DNA of 34,847 nucleotides. Source: Acidobacteriaceae bacterium (GTDB taxonomy: Bacteria; Acidobacteriota; Terriglobia; Terriglobales; Acidobacteriaceae). Below the pieces are notes generated by a model, which ran no database searches, had not been told where the DNA came from, and saw only the letters and a list, made by a program, of their open reading frames with translations. Shown here in pieces: positions 18,326 through 26,090 of this stretch. The stretch is from the NCBI GenBank assembly GCA_030041045.1, contig JASHOQ010000125.1, positions 1-34,847 on the forward strand, in the 5' to 3' direction. Position numbers and translations under genes: made by a program. Positions within the stretch are counted from its first letter, which is position 1; each line of letters begins with the position of its first letter.

Positions 18326-18599
18326 GCTCTTGCCCCTGACCTGCTCATCTTCTCGGCATCCGCCGCATCTCTCTTGCTTCGTTTCGAATCTCCGCGTCGG
18401 CCTGCAGTCCCGCATTCCAATCTACGCGCCGAGACCCGAACGCGAAGCCAGGAGTGCGGCTATCCCCTAAAGAATCCCGAAAGAATCGGGCAATCCCTCC
18501 AGATGCGTAGAAGCTGTGCGCGAATAGTAACAGGAAAAAGCCGCCGCCGTCAGCAAATTGTGTTGCCTAGCCCGGTTGCGCCTGGTGAAGCGTTTCCGT

Positions 18600-18896
18600 T
18601 CAGGCGGCGGCCGTGGCGGCGGTTTCGCCCGCTGCCGGGGCCGGAGTGGGGGCTGTTCCCGGCGCAGGCGCCGGGTTCTTGGCCAACAGCTTTTCCACCG
18701 TGGGCGAAAGCTGGGCGCCCACGCCGCGCCAATAGGCCACCCGCTCGTGCTTCAGCTCCACGGTAGCCGGGCTGGTGCGCGGATTGTAGGTGCCGACCAC
18801 CTCGATCGAGCGGCCGTTGCGGGCGCGGTCCTTTTCCAGGACCACGATGCGGTAGTAAGGCTGCTTGCGGGCGCCAACGCGCGCCAGGCGAATCAT
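18600..18896 (-). CDS. rpsP: 30S ribosomal protein S16
   Basis: S16 is a primary binding protein of the small subunit's 5' domain. The 98-residue product has the family start MIRLARVGARKQPYYRIVV, then DRARNGRSIEVVGTYNPR and AYWRGVGAQLSPTVEKLL. It ends with an Ala/Pro/Thr-rich tail of about 25 residues that core S16 lacks. ATG 18896 is the conserved start, but the ribosome-binding site AAAGGA lies 14-15 nt upstream. A GTG at 18902, two codons earlier, has better spacing (about 9 nt). It is the first gene of the rpsP-khpA-rimM block; a candidate promoter lies at 19034-19063. Confidence 0.95.
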   Translation of the reverse strand: MIRLARVGARKQPYYRIVVLEKDRARNGRSIEVVGTYNPRTSPATVELKHERVAYWRGVGAQLSPTVEKLLAKNPAPAPGTAPTPAPAAGETAATAAA

Positions 18897-19033
18897 AACC
18901 ACGGATAAATTTCCTTTCCAAAAGCCTTCAACTGGCTGGAATCTTTCTCGAGCCGGCCCGGCGCCTTCCCCTAACGGGCGCGAAGGGCGCGAAGCTGCGC
19001 GCGGGCAGATGGCCCGTGCAGGAGACAACACTA

Positions 19034-19063
19034 AGTATCGCTGAAAGCTGCCCTTCGAGGCAA
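19034..19063 (-). promoter_or_regulatory. Candidate sigma70-type promoter of the rpsP block
   Basis: On the minus strand TTGCCT (19063-19058), an 18-bp spacer and GATACT (19039-19034) resemble -35 and -10 boxes. Transcription would start near 19028 and give a leader of about 130 nt before rpsP. The match is moderate. Confidence 0.33.
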
Positions 19064-19133
19064 ATCACTCCCTGCCGGAACGCCACTCGTTGCATGCGTG
19101 TCCAAGCTTCGCCTGGGCGGGGTTGCGAGTGCC

Positions 19134-19988
19134 TCATGGTGCCGGAAACAAAAATGCGAGCATCGGCCGCACCCGCGTGGCCCAGCTGGCCTCGTCGTGC
19201 GTGCCTCCCTCGATTCTTTCGAAGCGAAGATTCTCGCCTGCCTGCCAGCCGTTGGCGACAAGGCTCCGGTTGAGCTGATCGGCGTTCACCAGCGTGCGCG
19301 GGCCCTCCTGCTCGCCCACGTCCAGCCAGATGCGCGGCTTTTCCCGGATCTCGGGGGCGCGTTGGTTGAGATACCGCAGAATGCTTTGGCGATTCCACCA
19401 CACGCTGGGTGAAAGCACGGCCAGCTTGCCGAAAAGCTGCGCGTGGCCCAGCCCCAGATAGAGCGTCACCAATCCGCCGAGCGACGATCCGCCCATCCCC
19501 GTCGACGCGCGATCGCTGCGCACGCGATAGCGCCCGGCGACCCAGGGCATGAGCTCCCGCGTCAGCATCAGGCCGTAGCGGTCCGCATCGCCTCCGCCCA
19601 TCTGCCAGTCGCGCTCCGGCGTGTACTCGGCCAGGCGCCGGTCGCCCCCGTTGTAAATGCCCACGATCACCAGCGGCTCCACTTCTCCGGCCAGGATGGC
19701 CGCATCGGCGTGCTCGCGCATCTTCCAGGTGCGGCCGGGAAGAAACGATGTGCGCCCGTCAAAGAGATTCTGCCCGTCATGCATGTAGAGGACGGGATAG
19801 GTGCGTTCGCTTTGCTCCTCGTACCCTGGCGGAACGTAAACAATAATTTCCCGATCGTCGCCGAGGGCCTCGCTCTCAAAATCGCCATGCAGGTGCAGGC
19901 GCGGGTGCGGAAGCGTCTCGCCGGGCGGCAAGTGGCCCTCGCCGGGCACATCGTGGGTCGCGTCTTCCTTCCGGGAATCGATGGTCAC
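19134..19988 (-). CDS. Alpha/beta-hydrolase, putative esterase (Fes/esterase D-like)
   Basis: The 284-residue protein belongs to the putative-esterase group (PF00756-like). It shows REIIVYVPPGYEEQSERTYP and VLYMHDGQNLFDG at about 47-78, the nucleophile elbow GSSLGG (Ser169) and GGTHDEASW with the likely catalytic His264. No signal peptide is seen, so it is probably cytosolic. Relatives hydrolyse siderophore esters, formylglutathione or carbohydrate esters; the substrate is unknown. The start is GTG 19988. It diverges from a second hydrolase (20119) across 130 bp, and the two may share a regulatory region and a pathway with the ATP-grasp gene at 22756. Confidence 0.88.
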   Translation of the reverse strand: MTIDSRKEDATHDVPGEGHLPPGETLPHPRLHLHGDFESEALGDDREIIVYVPPGYEEQSERTYPVLYMHDGQNLFDGRTSFLPGRTWKMREHADAAILAGEVEPLVIVGIYNGGDRRLAEYTPERDWQMGGGDADRYGLMLTRELMPWVAGRYRVRSDRASTGMGGSSLGGLVTLYLGLGHAQLFGKLAVLSPSVWWNRQSILRYLNQRAPEIREKPRIWLDVGEQEGPRTLVNADQLNRSLVANGWQAGENLRFERIEGGTHDEASWATRVRPMLAFLFPAP

Positions 19989-20118
19989 CGCCTGCCCGTC
20001 TTCTTGGTTCGGCGCACTCTTTCGCCGCTCCTCGCAGCGAGAGCTCAGGCTGTTACAGTATCAGGAAAACCGGCGCGCCCTCCACCCGGCGGCCGGCCTC
20101 CGCTGCACACGGCACGCT

Positions 20119-20829
20119 ATGAATCGCGAGTATCACAAGGGACATTCGAGCCGGCTGGGACGGGAGATGGAGCTGCTCGTCTTCGGCCACGCCGGTCTGC
20201 CCGTGATCGTGTTTCCCACGAGCGGCGGAAGGTTTTTTGAATTCGAAGACCGCGGCATGGTTTCCGCGCTCGCCGGCCGCATCGAGGGCGGTCACGTGCA
20301 GCTTTACTGCGTTGACTCGGTGGACAACGAGAGCTGGTACAACCGCCGCGTGCCCCCGCGCTGGCGCATCGCGCGCCACGTGCAGTTCGAGAGCTACGTC
20401 CTCGACGAAGTGCTGCCGCTGGTGCGCGGGAAAAACGCTGTCGCGCGTCTCGTTGCCCTCGGCTGCAGCTTCGGCGGCTACCACGCCGCCAACATCGCCC
20501 TGCGCCATCCCGATCGCTTCACCGGCATGCTGTCGATGTCCGGCGCCTTCGATCTCTCCAATTTCCTCGAGGGCTACTACGACGACGACTGCTACTTCAA
20601 CCTGCCGACGCACTACCTGCCCGGCCTCGCCGACCCCTGGTATCTCGACCGGTACCGGCGCAATTCCTACGTGCTGGCCACCGGCTGGGACGACCAGTGC
20701 CTGGGACAAAACCAGAATCTCGACCGCATTCTCGCGAGCAAAGGAATTCCGCACCAGTTCTACGTGTGGGATTCCTTCAACTCGCATGACTGGCCTACCT
20801 GGCAGCGCATGGCGCAGCAGTATCTGTAA
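20119..20829 (+). CDS. Alpha/beta-hydrolase, esterase family (COG4947-like)
   Basis: The 236-residue protein has the characteristic start REYHKGHSSRLGREMELLVF and then VIVFPTSGGRFFEFEDRGM at about 29-47. The nucleophile elbow LGCSFGGYHAAN places Ser117. Asp191 (GWDDQ) and His223 (SFNSHDWPTW) complete a likely triad. It lacks a signal peptide. I recognise the group as a small esterase-like family without a clear physiological role. ATG 20119 has no strong ribosome-binding site; an open frame reaches back to 19981. It diverges from the other hydrolase and is followed by a 7-bp tandem repeat. Confidence 0.86.
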   Translation: MNREYHKGHSSRLGREMELLVFGHAGLPVIVFPTSGGRFFEFEDRGMVSALAGRIEGGHVQLYCVDSVDNESWYNRRVPPRWRIARHVQFESYVLDEVLPLVRGKNAVARLVALGCSFGGYHAANIALRHPDRFTGMLSMSGAFDLSNFLEGYYDDDCYFNLPTHYLPGLADPWYLDRYRRNSYVLATGWDDQCLGQNQNLDRILASKGIPHQFYVWDSFNSHDWPTWQRMAQQYL

Positions 20830-20832
20830 CCA

Positions 20833-20904
20833 CAGTGGACAGTGGACAGTGGACAGTGAGTAGTGATCAGTGAAGAGTGGACAGTGGACAGCAGGCAGTG
20901 ATCA
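20833..20904. repeat. 7-bp tandem repeat (CAGTGGA) and degenerate copies
   Basis: CAGTGGA occurs four times head to tail from 20833 (the last copy varies), followed by TAGTGATCAGTGAAG and a further AGTGGACAGTGGACAG. The array fills the gap between the hydrolase stop and the ribosome-binding site of the DinB-like gene. Arrays like this are slippage-prone and often found at many loci of one genome. Confidence 0.85.
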
Positions 20905-20923
20905 GCTGAGGAGAGGCACAGCC

Positions 20924-21418
20924 ATGAGTGCAGAGAATCCCTACGACAGTTTCCTCGACGGCCGGCCGCTCGAAGAAATCCTCGCGGCCACGCCCGCGAA
21001 AGTTGCGGAGTATCTCCAGGCCATCGGCGCAGATGAGCACAAAAAGCCCGCGCCCGGCAAATGGAGCGCAGCGGAGATCGTCTGTCATCTGGCCGACTGC
21101 GAAATTGTCTTCGGCTTCCGCATGCGCCAGACGCTGGCCGAGAATGGACCCACGATCCAGCCCTTCGACCAGGACCATTGGGCGAAGGTTTACCCGGGCG
21201 TTCCCGCCACGCTTGCGCTCGAAAGTTTTTCCGCGCTGCGCCAGTGGAACCTGCGCGTGATCCGCGACGCGCTTCCCGGCGCGGCGGGGCGAAAGATGAC
21301 GCATCCCGAGCGCGGCACCATGACTTTTCAAACCATTGTGGAAACCATGGCCGGCCACGACCTGAACCACCTCGCGCAGTTGCGCAGGCTAGCCGCGCTC
21401 ACGCCCGCAAACGCCTGA
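20924..21418 (+). CDS. DinB-like family protein
   Basis: The 164-residue four-helix-bundle protein shows the DinB/DUF664-type pattern PGKWSAAEIVCHLADCE at about 46-62 and GHDLNHLAQLRRL near the C-terminus. Its three His residues (HLAD, HDLNH) form the usual metal site. Members include thiol-dependent S-transferases and stress-induced proteins; many are uncharacterised. ATG 20924 has a strong GAGGAGAGG upstream. The tandem repeat just upstream lies outside the ribosome-binding site. It converges with the unknown protein at 21470. Confidence 0.88.
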   Translation: MSAENPYDSFLDGRPLEEILAATPAKVAEYLQAIGADEHKKPAPGKWSAAEIVCHLADCEIVFGFRMRQTLAENGPTIQPFDQDHWAKVYPGVPATLALESFSALRQWNLRVIRDALPGAAGRKMTHPERGTMTFQTIVETMAGHDLNHLAQLRRLAALTPANA

Positions 21419-21469
21419 GCGCGGCTCAAAAAATCCTGCATGCGTTAGCCGGGAATCTGCCTGGGCGGT

Positions 21470-22495
21470 TTACGTCGACTGCATTTTATCGCCCAGGAGC
21501 GTAGCAATTTCTTCAGGTTTCTGGTCGAGGAGCCAGTACATCTCTTCCACGCTGTAGAGCTCGGCAACAATCTGCCGTGAGAGCTCGCAGTCGTACTCGC
21601 AGAAATGGTTGGCCAGCCAGCGCGCCCGCTCCCGGCGCGCCTCGCCTGCTCTGCCCATTATTTTCTTGCCAAGATAGTTCAGGATAGTGCGCCCTCCTTC
21701 GACAAGTCCAAAAATCGGAACGGCCGCGATCTTCTTGCGCCGCAGCTTTCTCGATTTCTGCTTGATGATGTAGGGCAACACCTGGTTGGCAACAATGCCG
21801 TGATCGGGGCTCGCGTTCACGAGCTCCCCCGCACCGTCCCGCGCTGGATTGGCTTCGCCGGCGAATTCGCACCGTCTCAATTCCGGAGTATTGCGATGGT
21901 TCCACAGAACCATGAGTCTCTTCAGGTGGCCGCTGGTACTGCTATAGGACTTGATGGCCAGGCCGCTCGAGGCCAGCGTGGCCACGCCGCCCACCACGAC
22001 GCCGCCGATGCCCGTGGCGCTGAGCGTGGCGGCTCCGCCAAGGAGCGCGCCCTTGACCCCCACGCCGCTGGCCAGCGCCATGCCCTTTTGCGCGACCCCG
22101 TATCCGCTGATTCCGTAACTCCCGGCGTACTTCACGCCCTTCTTGATGAGCTTGTGGCGATTGACCACCACGGTGCGCGCCTGCGGAATGGGAGGCGGCT
22201 CCCATTCGTCGTCCTCTTCTCCATCGAAATCGACGCCCAGCCATTCGCAATCCGCCTTGAGCTCCTGTTCGAAATCCTTTGCCAGGGTGACCCCGCGGTC
22301 AGCGAACTCCTTGGGATCTTTCTCCCTCCACGCGTTCCAGCCGTCCCGGACATTGGCGATCCCGGCCTGGGTTTTACCGCGCGTATAGTCCGCTACCGCC
22401 TTGACCAGCGCTTTCAACTCCGCTGACCGGTAGCTGGCCGAGCCGCGGGAGATCGCGGTTTCAAAGACCTTGGAATTCTTCAGATAATCCGACAT
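21470..22495 (-). CDS. Unrecognised protein with Gly/Ala-rich hydrophobic core
   Basis: The 341-residue protein has no signal peptide. Residues 1-85 are helical and charged, and 89-99 are strongly acidic (DFDGEEDDEWE). A Gly/Ala/Val-rich hydrophobic region covers about 139-181 (GVGVKGALLGGAATLSATGI, GGVVVGGVATLASSGLAI) and could form a membrane hairpin of the glycine-zipper kind. A basic patch KQKSRKLRRKK lies at 246-256, and the C-terminus is helical (LSRQIVAELYSVEEMYWLLD). I do not recognise the family. The layout recalls membrane-active effectors or membrane-remodelling proteins, but that is speculation. ATG 22495 has AAGGGG about 4 nt upstream. It is the only gene on its strand between the two hydrolase/ligase genes. 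Confidence 0.75.
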   Translation of the reverse strand: MSDYLKNSKVFETAISRGSASYRSAELKALVKAVADYTRGKTQAGIANVRDGWNAWREKDPKEFADRGVTLAKDFEQELKADCEWLGVDFDGEEDDEWEPPPIPQARTVVVNRHKLIKKGVKYAGSYGISGYGVAQKGMALASGVGVKGALLGGAATLSATGIGGVVVGGVATLASSGLAIKSYSSTSGHLKRLMVLWNHRNTPELRRCEFAGEANPARDGAGELVNASPDHGIVANQVLPYIIKQKSRKLRRKKIAAVPIFGLVEGGRTILNYLGKKIMGRAGEARRERARWLANHFCEYDCELSRQIVAELYSVEEMYWLLDQKPEEIATLLGDKMQST

Positions 22496-22603
22496 GGGAC
22501 CCCTTTTTGTATTGGGAAGCAGATTGCAGCCGTAGTATAAGCGACCTTCGAAGCAGGCCGGCATCCCAGCTCGACCATAAGTACCCTGTAAGAGAAAGCA
22601 CCG

Positions 22604-22618
22604 GCCCGCGAAGCGGGC
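22604..22618. repeat. Short GC hairpin between divergent genes
   Basis: GCCCGC (22604-22609) and GCGGGC (22613-22618) pair with a 3-nt loop. It lies in the 260-bp gap between the unknown protein and the ATP-grasp gene, which must hold both promoters. It may be a REP-like unit; no other element stands out in the gap. Confidence 0.35.
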
Positions 22619-22755
22619 GTGTGAGGCTGCCGCAGGCCGCTGACGAAGCCGGCTCGAAAAGCAGCGCCCCGGCCGACCCCTGCCTTACACTGTTTGCGCA
22701 ACGGGTTTTCTCCATTCCAGCGCATTGCATGGAACCACGCAGGAGGGGAAGCGGC

Positions 22756-23769
22756 ATGAAACGGATCGGCATTCTCTTCGGCATGGAAAACAGTTTTCCG
22801 GGCGCGCTGGTGGAGCGCATTAACAAAAAAAGCGTCGCCGGCATCGAGGCCGAATTCGTCCGCACCGGCGCGGTGGCGCTTTCGTTCGAGCCGCGCTACG
22901 CAGTGATTGTCGACCGCATCTCGCACGACATTCCCTTCTATCGCGCCCTTTTGAAGCACGCGTCGCTGAACGGCACCATCATCGTCAACAATCCCTTCTG
23001 GTGGTCGGCCGACGACAAATTTTTCAACTACACGCTCGCCGAAAAGCTCGGCGTGGCCGTTCCGCCCACCGTCATCCTGCCGCATAAGACCCACCCCGAG
23101 GGCACCACTGACCGCTCCATGCGCAACCTCGAGTTTCCCCTCGACTGGGACGCGGTCTTCGCCTACGTGGGCGAGCACGGCTTCATGAAGCCGGTCAACG
23201 GCGGCGGATGGCGCGACGTTCACCACGTGCGCAACCGCGAGGAGTTCTTCCGCGCCTACGACCAGTCGCGCGACCTGTGCATGATGTACCAGAAAGCTGT
23301 CGACTTCGAGGAGTACTTCCGCTGCTACGTGGTGGCGCAGGAAAAGGTGCACATCATGCCCTACGATCCGCGCCGTCCCCACGCCGAGCGCTACGTGCAA
23401 AACCCGCCGGCCTACGCGAAAAAACTGCTCCGGCGCGTGGAGCAGGACGCGCTCACCCTCTGCCGCGCGCTCGGCTATGACCTGAACACGGTCGAGTTCG
23501 CGGTGGAAAACGGAATCCCCTATGCCATCGACTTCATGAACCCCGCGCCCGACGCCGATCTCCACTCCGTGGGCCCGGCGAACTTCGAGTGGATTGTCGA
23601 GCAGGTCGCCGAGATGGCCATCGCCAAGGCGAAGCTCGCGCCGCAACTACCGGAGTTGCGCGCGGCTGCGTTTCTCGGCGGCGTGCCCGCGAAGGCGGCG
23701 AAGAAGCGCGCATCTTCCCCGCGCAAGAAAAGCCCCGCGGCCAGGTCAACCAGGTCTTCTTCGGCCTGA
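22756..23769 (+). CDS. ATP-grasp domain protein, RimK-like ligase
   Basis: The 337-residue protein has a pre-ATP-grasp N-terminus (KRIGILFGMENSFPGALVER) and then an ATP-grasp fold. It carries GFMKPVNGGGWRDVHHV near residue 145, DFEEYFRCYVVAQEKVHI near 190, and the metal-binding motif TVEFAVENGIPYAIDFMNPAPD at about 245-266 (Glu and Asn). Such enzymes join a carboxylate to an amine or thiol through an acyl phosphate; substrates are unknown here. The last 28 residues are Lys/Arg/Ser-rich (KKRASSPRKKSPAARSTRSS), unusual for the family and possibly nucleic-acid binding. ATG 22756 has AGGAGGGG about 7 nt upstream. With the hydrolases at 19134 and 20119 it may form a pathway. Confidence 0.86.
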   Translation: MKRIGILFGMENSFPGALVERINKKSVAGIEAEFVRTGAVALSFEPRYAVIVDRISHDIPFYRALLKHASLNGTIIVNNPFWWSADDKFFNYTLAEKLGVAVPPTVILPHKTHPEGTTDRSMRNLEFPLDWDAVFAYVGEHGFMKPVNGGGWRDVHHVRNREEFFRAYDQSRDLCMMYQKAVDFEEYFRCYVVAQEKVHIMPYDPRRPHAERYVQNPPAYAKKLLRRVEQDALTLCRALGYDLNTVEFAVENGIPYAIDFMNPAPDADLHSVGPANFEWIVEQVAEMAIAKAKLAPQLPELRAAAFLGGVPAKAAKKRASSPRKKSPAARSTRSSSA

Positions 23770-23984
23770 CGAAAATCGATGCCGGCGAGCCCGCTTCATC
23801 CGGCGAGCTTTGTTGCGCTGCTACTTGCGCGAAGGAAGGGCGAATGTTGACGCGCATCTCCTGATTCATGTCCTGATTTCCAAGCTGGTCTCGCGGCTCT
23901 TGAAACGATATTCTGGAGCTGCATGAGCGTTGGTTTAATGCACGCAGGGCGGGCGCGCAGAGGGATGGGGCCCGGAGGAGAGCT

Positions 23985-25160
23985 TTGAGCGGGCCGCGCC
24001 TGGGCGGAAGCTTTGCCGCCGTCAACCGCTTCGTCGCGGAGATCGACGCGGCCGCCGCGGGCTCAAGCCGGCTCAAACCCGGCTACGTGCTTGCAGGCGA
24101 CGAGATCTTTCTTCTCGACCGCTGCCGCGCCGCGGTTCTCAAAGCTTTCGTCCCTCCGGACTGCCAAGATTTCTGCCTCTCGGACCTCGATCTCGCCTCG
24201 ACTTCGATCTTTGCAGTCCTCGACCGCGCGCAGACGCCTTCGCTCATGGCGCCCTTCCAGGTGATTTTTGTGCGTGGAGTGCGCCAGCTTTACACGCGCG
24301 GGCAAAAGAAGGAAGAGTTCGCCGCCCTCGAACGCTACTTCCGCTCCCCCAATCCGCAGGCGCTTTTGCTCTTCATCGCCGATTTCCTGCGCATCCCCGC
24401 CGACGCGCGCCGCATGGAGCTGGACGACAAGAACCGCTACGAGCGCCTGACGGAAACTCTGGGCGAATACTGTGGCATGGTGGAGCTGGCGCGCATGGGC
24501 GAAGAAGACGCCATGCGCTGGGCCGTCGCCACCGCGCAGGACGCAGGCCTGCGGCTGGAGCCCGACGCCGCGCGCGAACTGGTGGACGCGCTGGGCGCCG
24601 ACATGATGCTGGTCTCGTCGGAGCTGGAAAAGTTGCTGCTTTACGCCGACGGCCGTGGAAAGATCACGCTCGGCGACGTGGAGACCATGGTCCTCGGCGC
24701 CAAGCAGCGCTCGCTTTACGAGCTCACCGACGCCATCAGCGCCCGCGACCGCGTGCGCGCGCTCGCGCTGCTCCACGGCCTGCTTGCGAGTTCCGATGCC
24801 GGCGAGGACTCGGCCATCGGCCATCTTTACATGCTGGCGCGCACCTTTCGCCAGATGCTGGTGGTGCTGGAAAAAAACGTGCGCGACTCGCGCGCCATCT
24901 GGCAGGCGCTGTGGCAGGGTTTCCGCATTCCCCCCTTCGCCGCCGACGATCTCATCCGCCAGGCGCGCCGCTACAAGAGCCGCCGCGAGCTCACGCGCGC
25001 GCTGCGGCTAGTAGCCCGCGCCGACCTCGAGTTGCGCTCTTCGCCGCCGGACAAGCGCCTGGTGCTCGAGCGGCTCATCTATGAGCTCGCCTCCGAGCCC
25101 AAGCCCTCCGCGCTTGCCTGGGCGCCGGCGCAGTTGTCCTTCGAGAGTCTGCCCGGCTGA
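23985..25160 (+). CDS. holA: DNA polymerase III subunit delta
   Basis: HolA is the clamp-loader subunit that opens the beta sliding clamp. The 391-residue product shows the delta pattern LKPGYVLAGDEIFLLDRCRA at about 31-50, SLMAPFQVIFVRGVR, then ELEKLLLYADGRGKITLGDV and SLYELTDAISARDRVRALAL. The C-terminal helical collar ends in PDKRLVLERLIYELA. The start is TTG 23985, supported by GGAGGAG 5 nt upstream; no better start lies near. In many Gram-negatives lptE precedes holA, but the 215 bp upstream show no gene. The downstream CPBP gene follows after 36 bp and could be cotranscribed. Confidence 0.93.
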   Translation: MSGPRLGGSFAAVNRFVAEIDAAAAGSSRLKPGYVLAGDEIFLLDRCRAAVLKAFVPPDCQDFCLSDLDLASTSIFAVLDRAQTPSLMAPFQVIFVRGVRQLYTRGQKKEEFAALERYFRSPNPQALLLFIADFLRIPADARRMELDDKNRYERLTETLGEYCGMVELARMGEEDAMRWAVATAQDAGLRLEPDAARELVDALGADMMLVSSELEKLLLYADGRGKITLGDVETMVLGAKQRSLYELTDAISARDRVRALALLHGLLASSDAGEDSAIGHLYMLARTFRQMLVVLEKNVRDSRAIWQALWQGFRIPPFAADDLIRQARRYKSRRELTRALRLVARADLELRSSPPDKRLVLERLIYELASEPKPSALAWAPAQLSFESLPG

Positions 25161-25196
25161 AGCGAGCAGCGCCCGCGGCGCCACGAGGATGAATGC

Positions 25197-26090
25197 ATGG
25201 CCGTGGCTCACCAACTCATCACGCCGACAAACGTGGTCGCCGCGCTGTTCACGCTGCTTCCCTATCTCGCGCCTGCGTTTTTTCCCGCGTTCGTGCGTGC
25301 GCGCGTTGATGTCCTGCCGCACGCGGTCAAGCTGCTCAGCCCCGCGCTGCTCTCGATTCCCTACGTCCTCGTCACCGTCGCCGCGGGCAGTTTTCACTGG
25401 GAGTGGTGCGCGCTTTATGCGGCGCTTCCCGTCTGCATGGCGGTTCTCTTGTGGCAGGCCGGCGAGCTCGATCCTGCCGCGCGCGGCAACTGGCGTGACT
25501 TTTTGATCCTCCTGATTCTCGGTTTATCTGTCGATCTGCGCTGGTTTGAGAGCGCCTGGCCCGCGCATCTCGCCATTTTCAACAAGATTCTCCTTCTCGA
25601 CGCCGGCGTCTACGGTTTCATTCTCGTCCGCAAGCTCGACGGCATCGGCTTCGACCTGCGCCTGCGCGCGTTCGATCTGGCCATCGGCCTGCGCGAAGCC
25701 GCCTTCTACACGCCCATCGCGCTTCTCCTCGGCCTCGGTCTCGGTTTCCTGCACTTGCACCGCACCTGGCCCGGCCTCGCGCCCATCGCCGGCGCGTGGA
25801 TCTTCACTCTCTTCTTCATTGCCGTACCGGAAGAGCTTTTCTTTCGCGGATGGCTGCAGAATCTTCTCGAGCGGCGCATCGGCCGCACGGCCGCGCTTTT
25901 GCTTACCGCAGCGCTCTTCGGCCTCGCGCATTTCAACAAGCGCGCCGCGCACTTCAACTGGCGTTATGTTCTGCTGGCCGCGATCGCCGGGCTCTTTTAC
26001 GGCCGCGCCTGGCGCAGCCAGCGCCGCGTCGGCGCCTCGGCGGTTACGCACGCGACCGTCGACGCCCTCTGGTCGCTATGGCTGCAGTGA
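25197..26090 (+). CDS. CPBP family intramembrane glutamic endopeptidase
   Basis: The 297-residue membrane protein has about eight helices and the CPBP (Abi, Rce1-like) motifs. PEELFFRGWLQ gives Glu212, Glu213 and Arg217; FGLAHFNKR and SAVTHATVDALW supply the His residues. Members are intramembrane proteases that process prenylated proteins in eukaryotes and peptides such as bacteriocins in bacteria; the substrate here is unknown. ATG 25197 has GAGGA about 8 nt upstream. Its 3' end overlaps the end of the next, convergent CPBP-like gene by 15 bp. Confidence 0.92.
   Translation: MAVAHQLITPTNVVAALFTLLPYLAPAFFPAFVRARVDVLPHAVKLLSPALLSIPYVLVTVAAGSFHWEWCALYAALPVCMAVLLWQAGELDPAARGNWRDFLILLILGLSVDLRWFESAWPAHLAIFNKILLLDAGVYGFILVRKLDGIGFDLRLRAFDLAIGLREAAFYTPIALLLGLGLGFLHLHRTWPGLAPIAGAWIFTLFFIAVPEELFFRGWLQNLLERRIGRTAALLLTAALFGLAHFNKRAAHFNWRYVLLAAIAGLFYGRAWRSQRRVGASAVTHATVDALWSLWLQ

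Noticed and set aside
20833..20904. CRISPR-like array
   Set aside because: The unit is only 7 bp, without unique spacers or cas genes; it is a simple tandem repeat.
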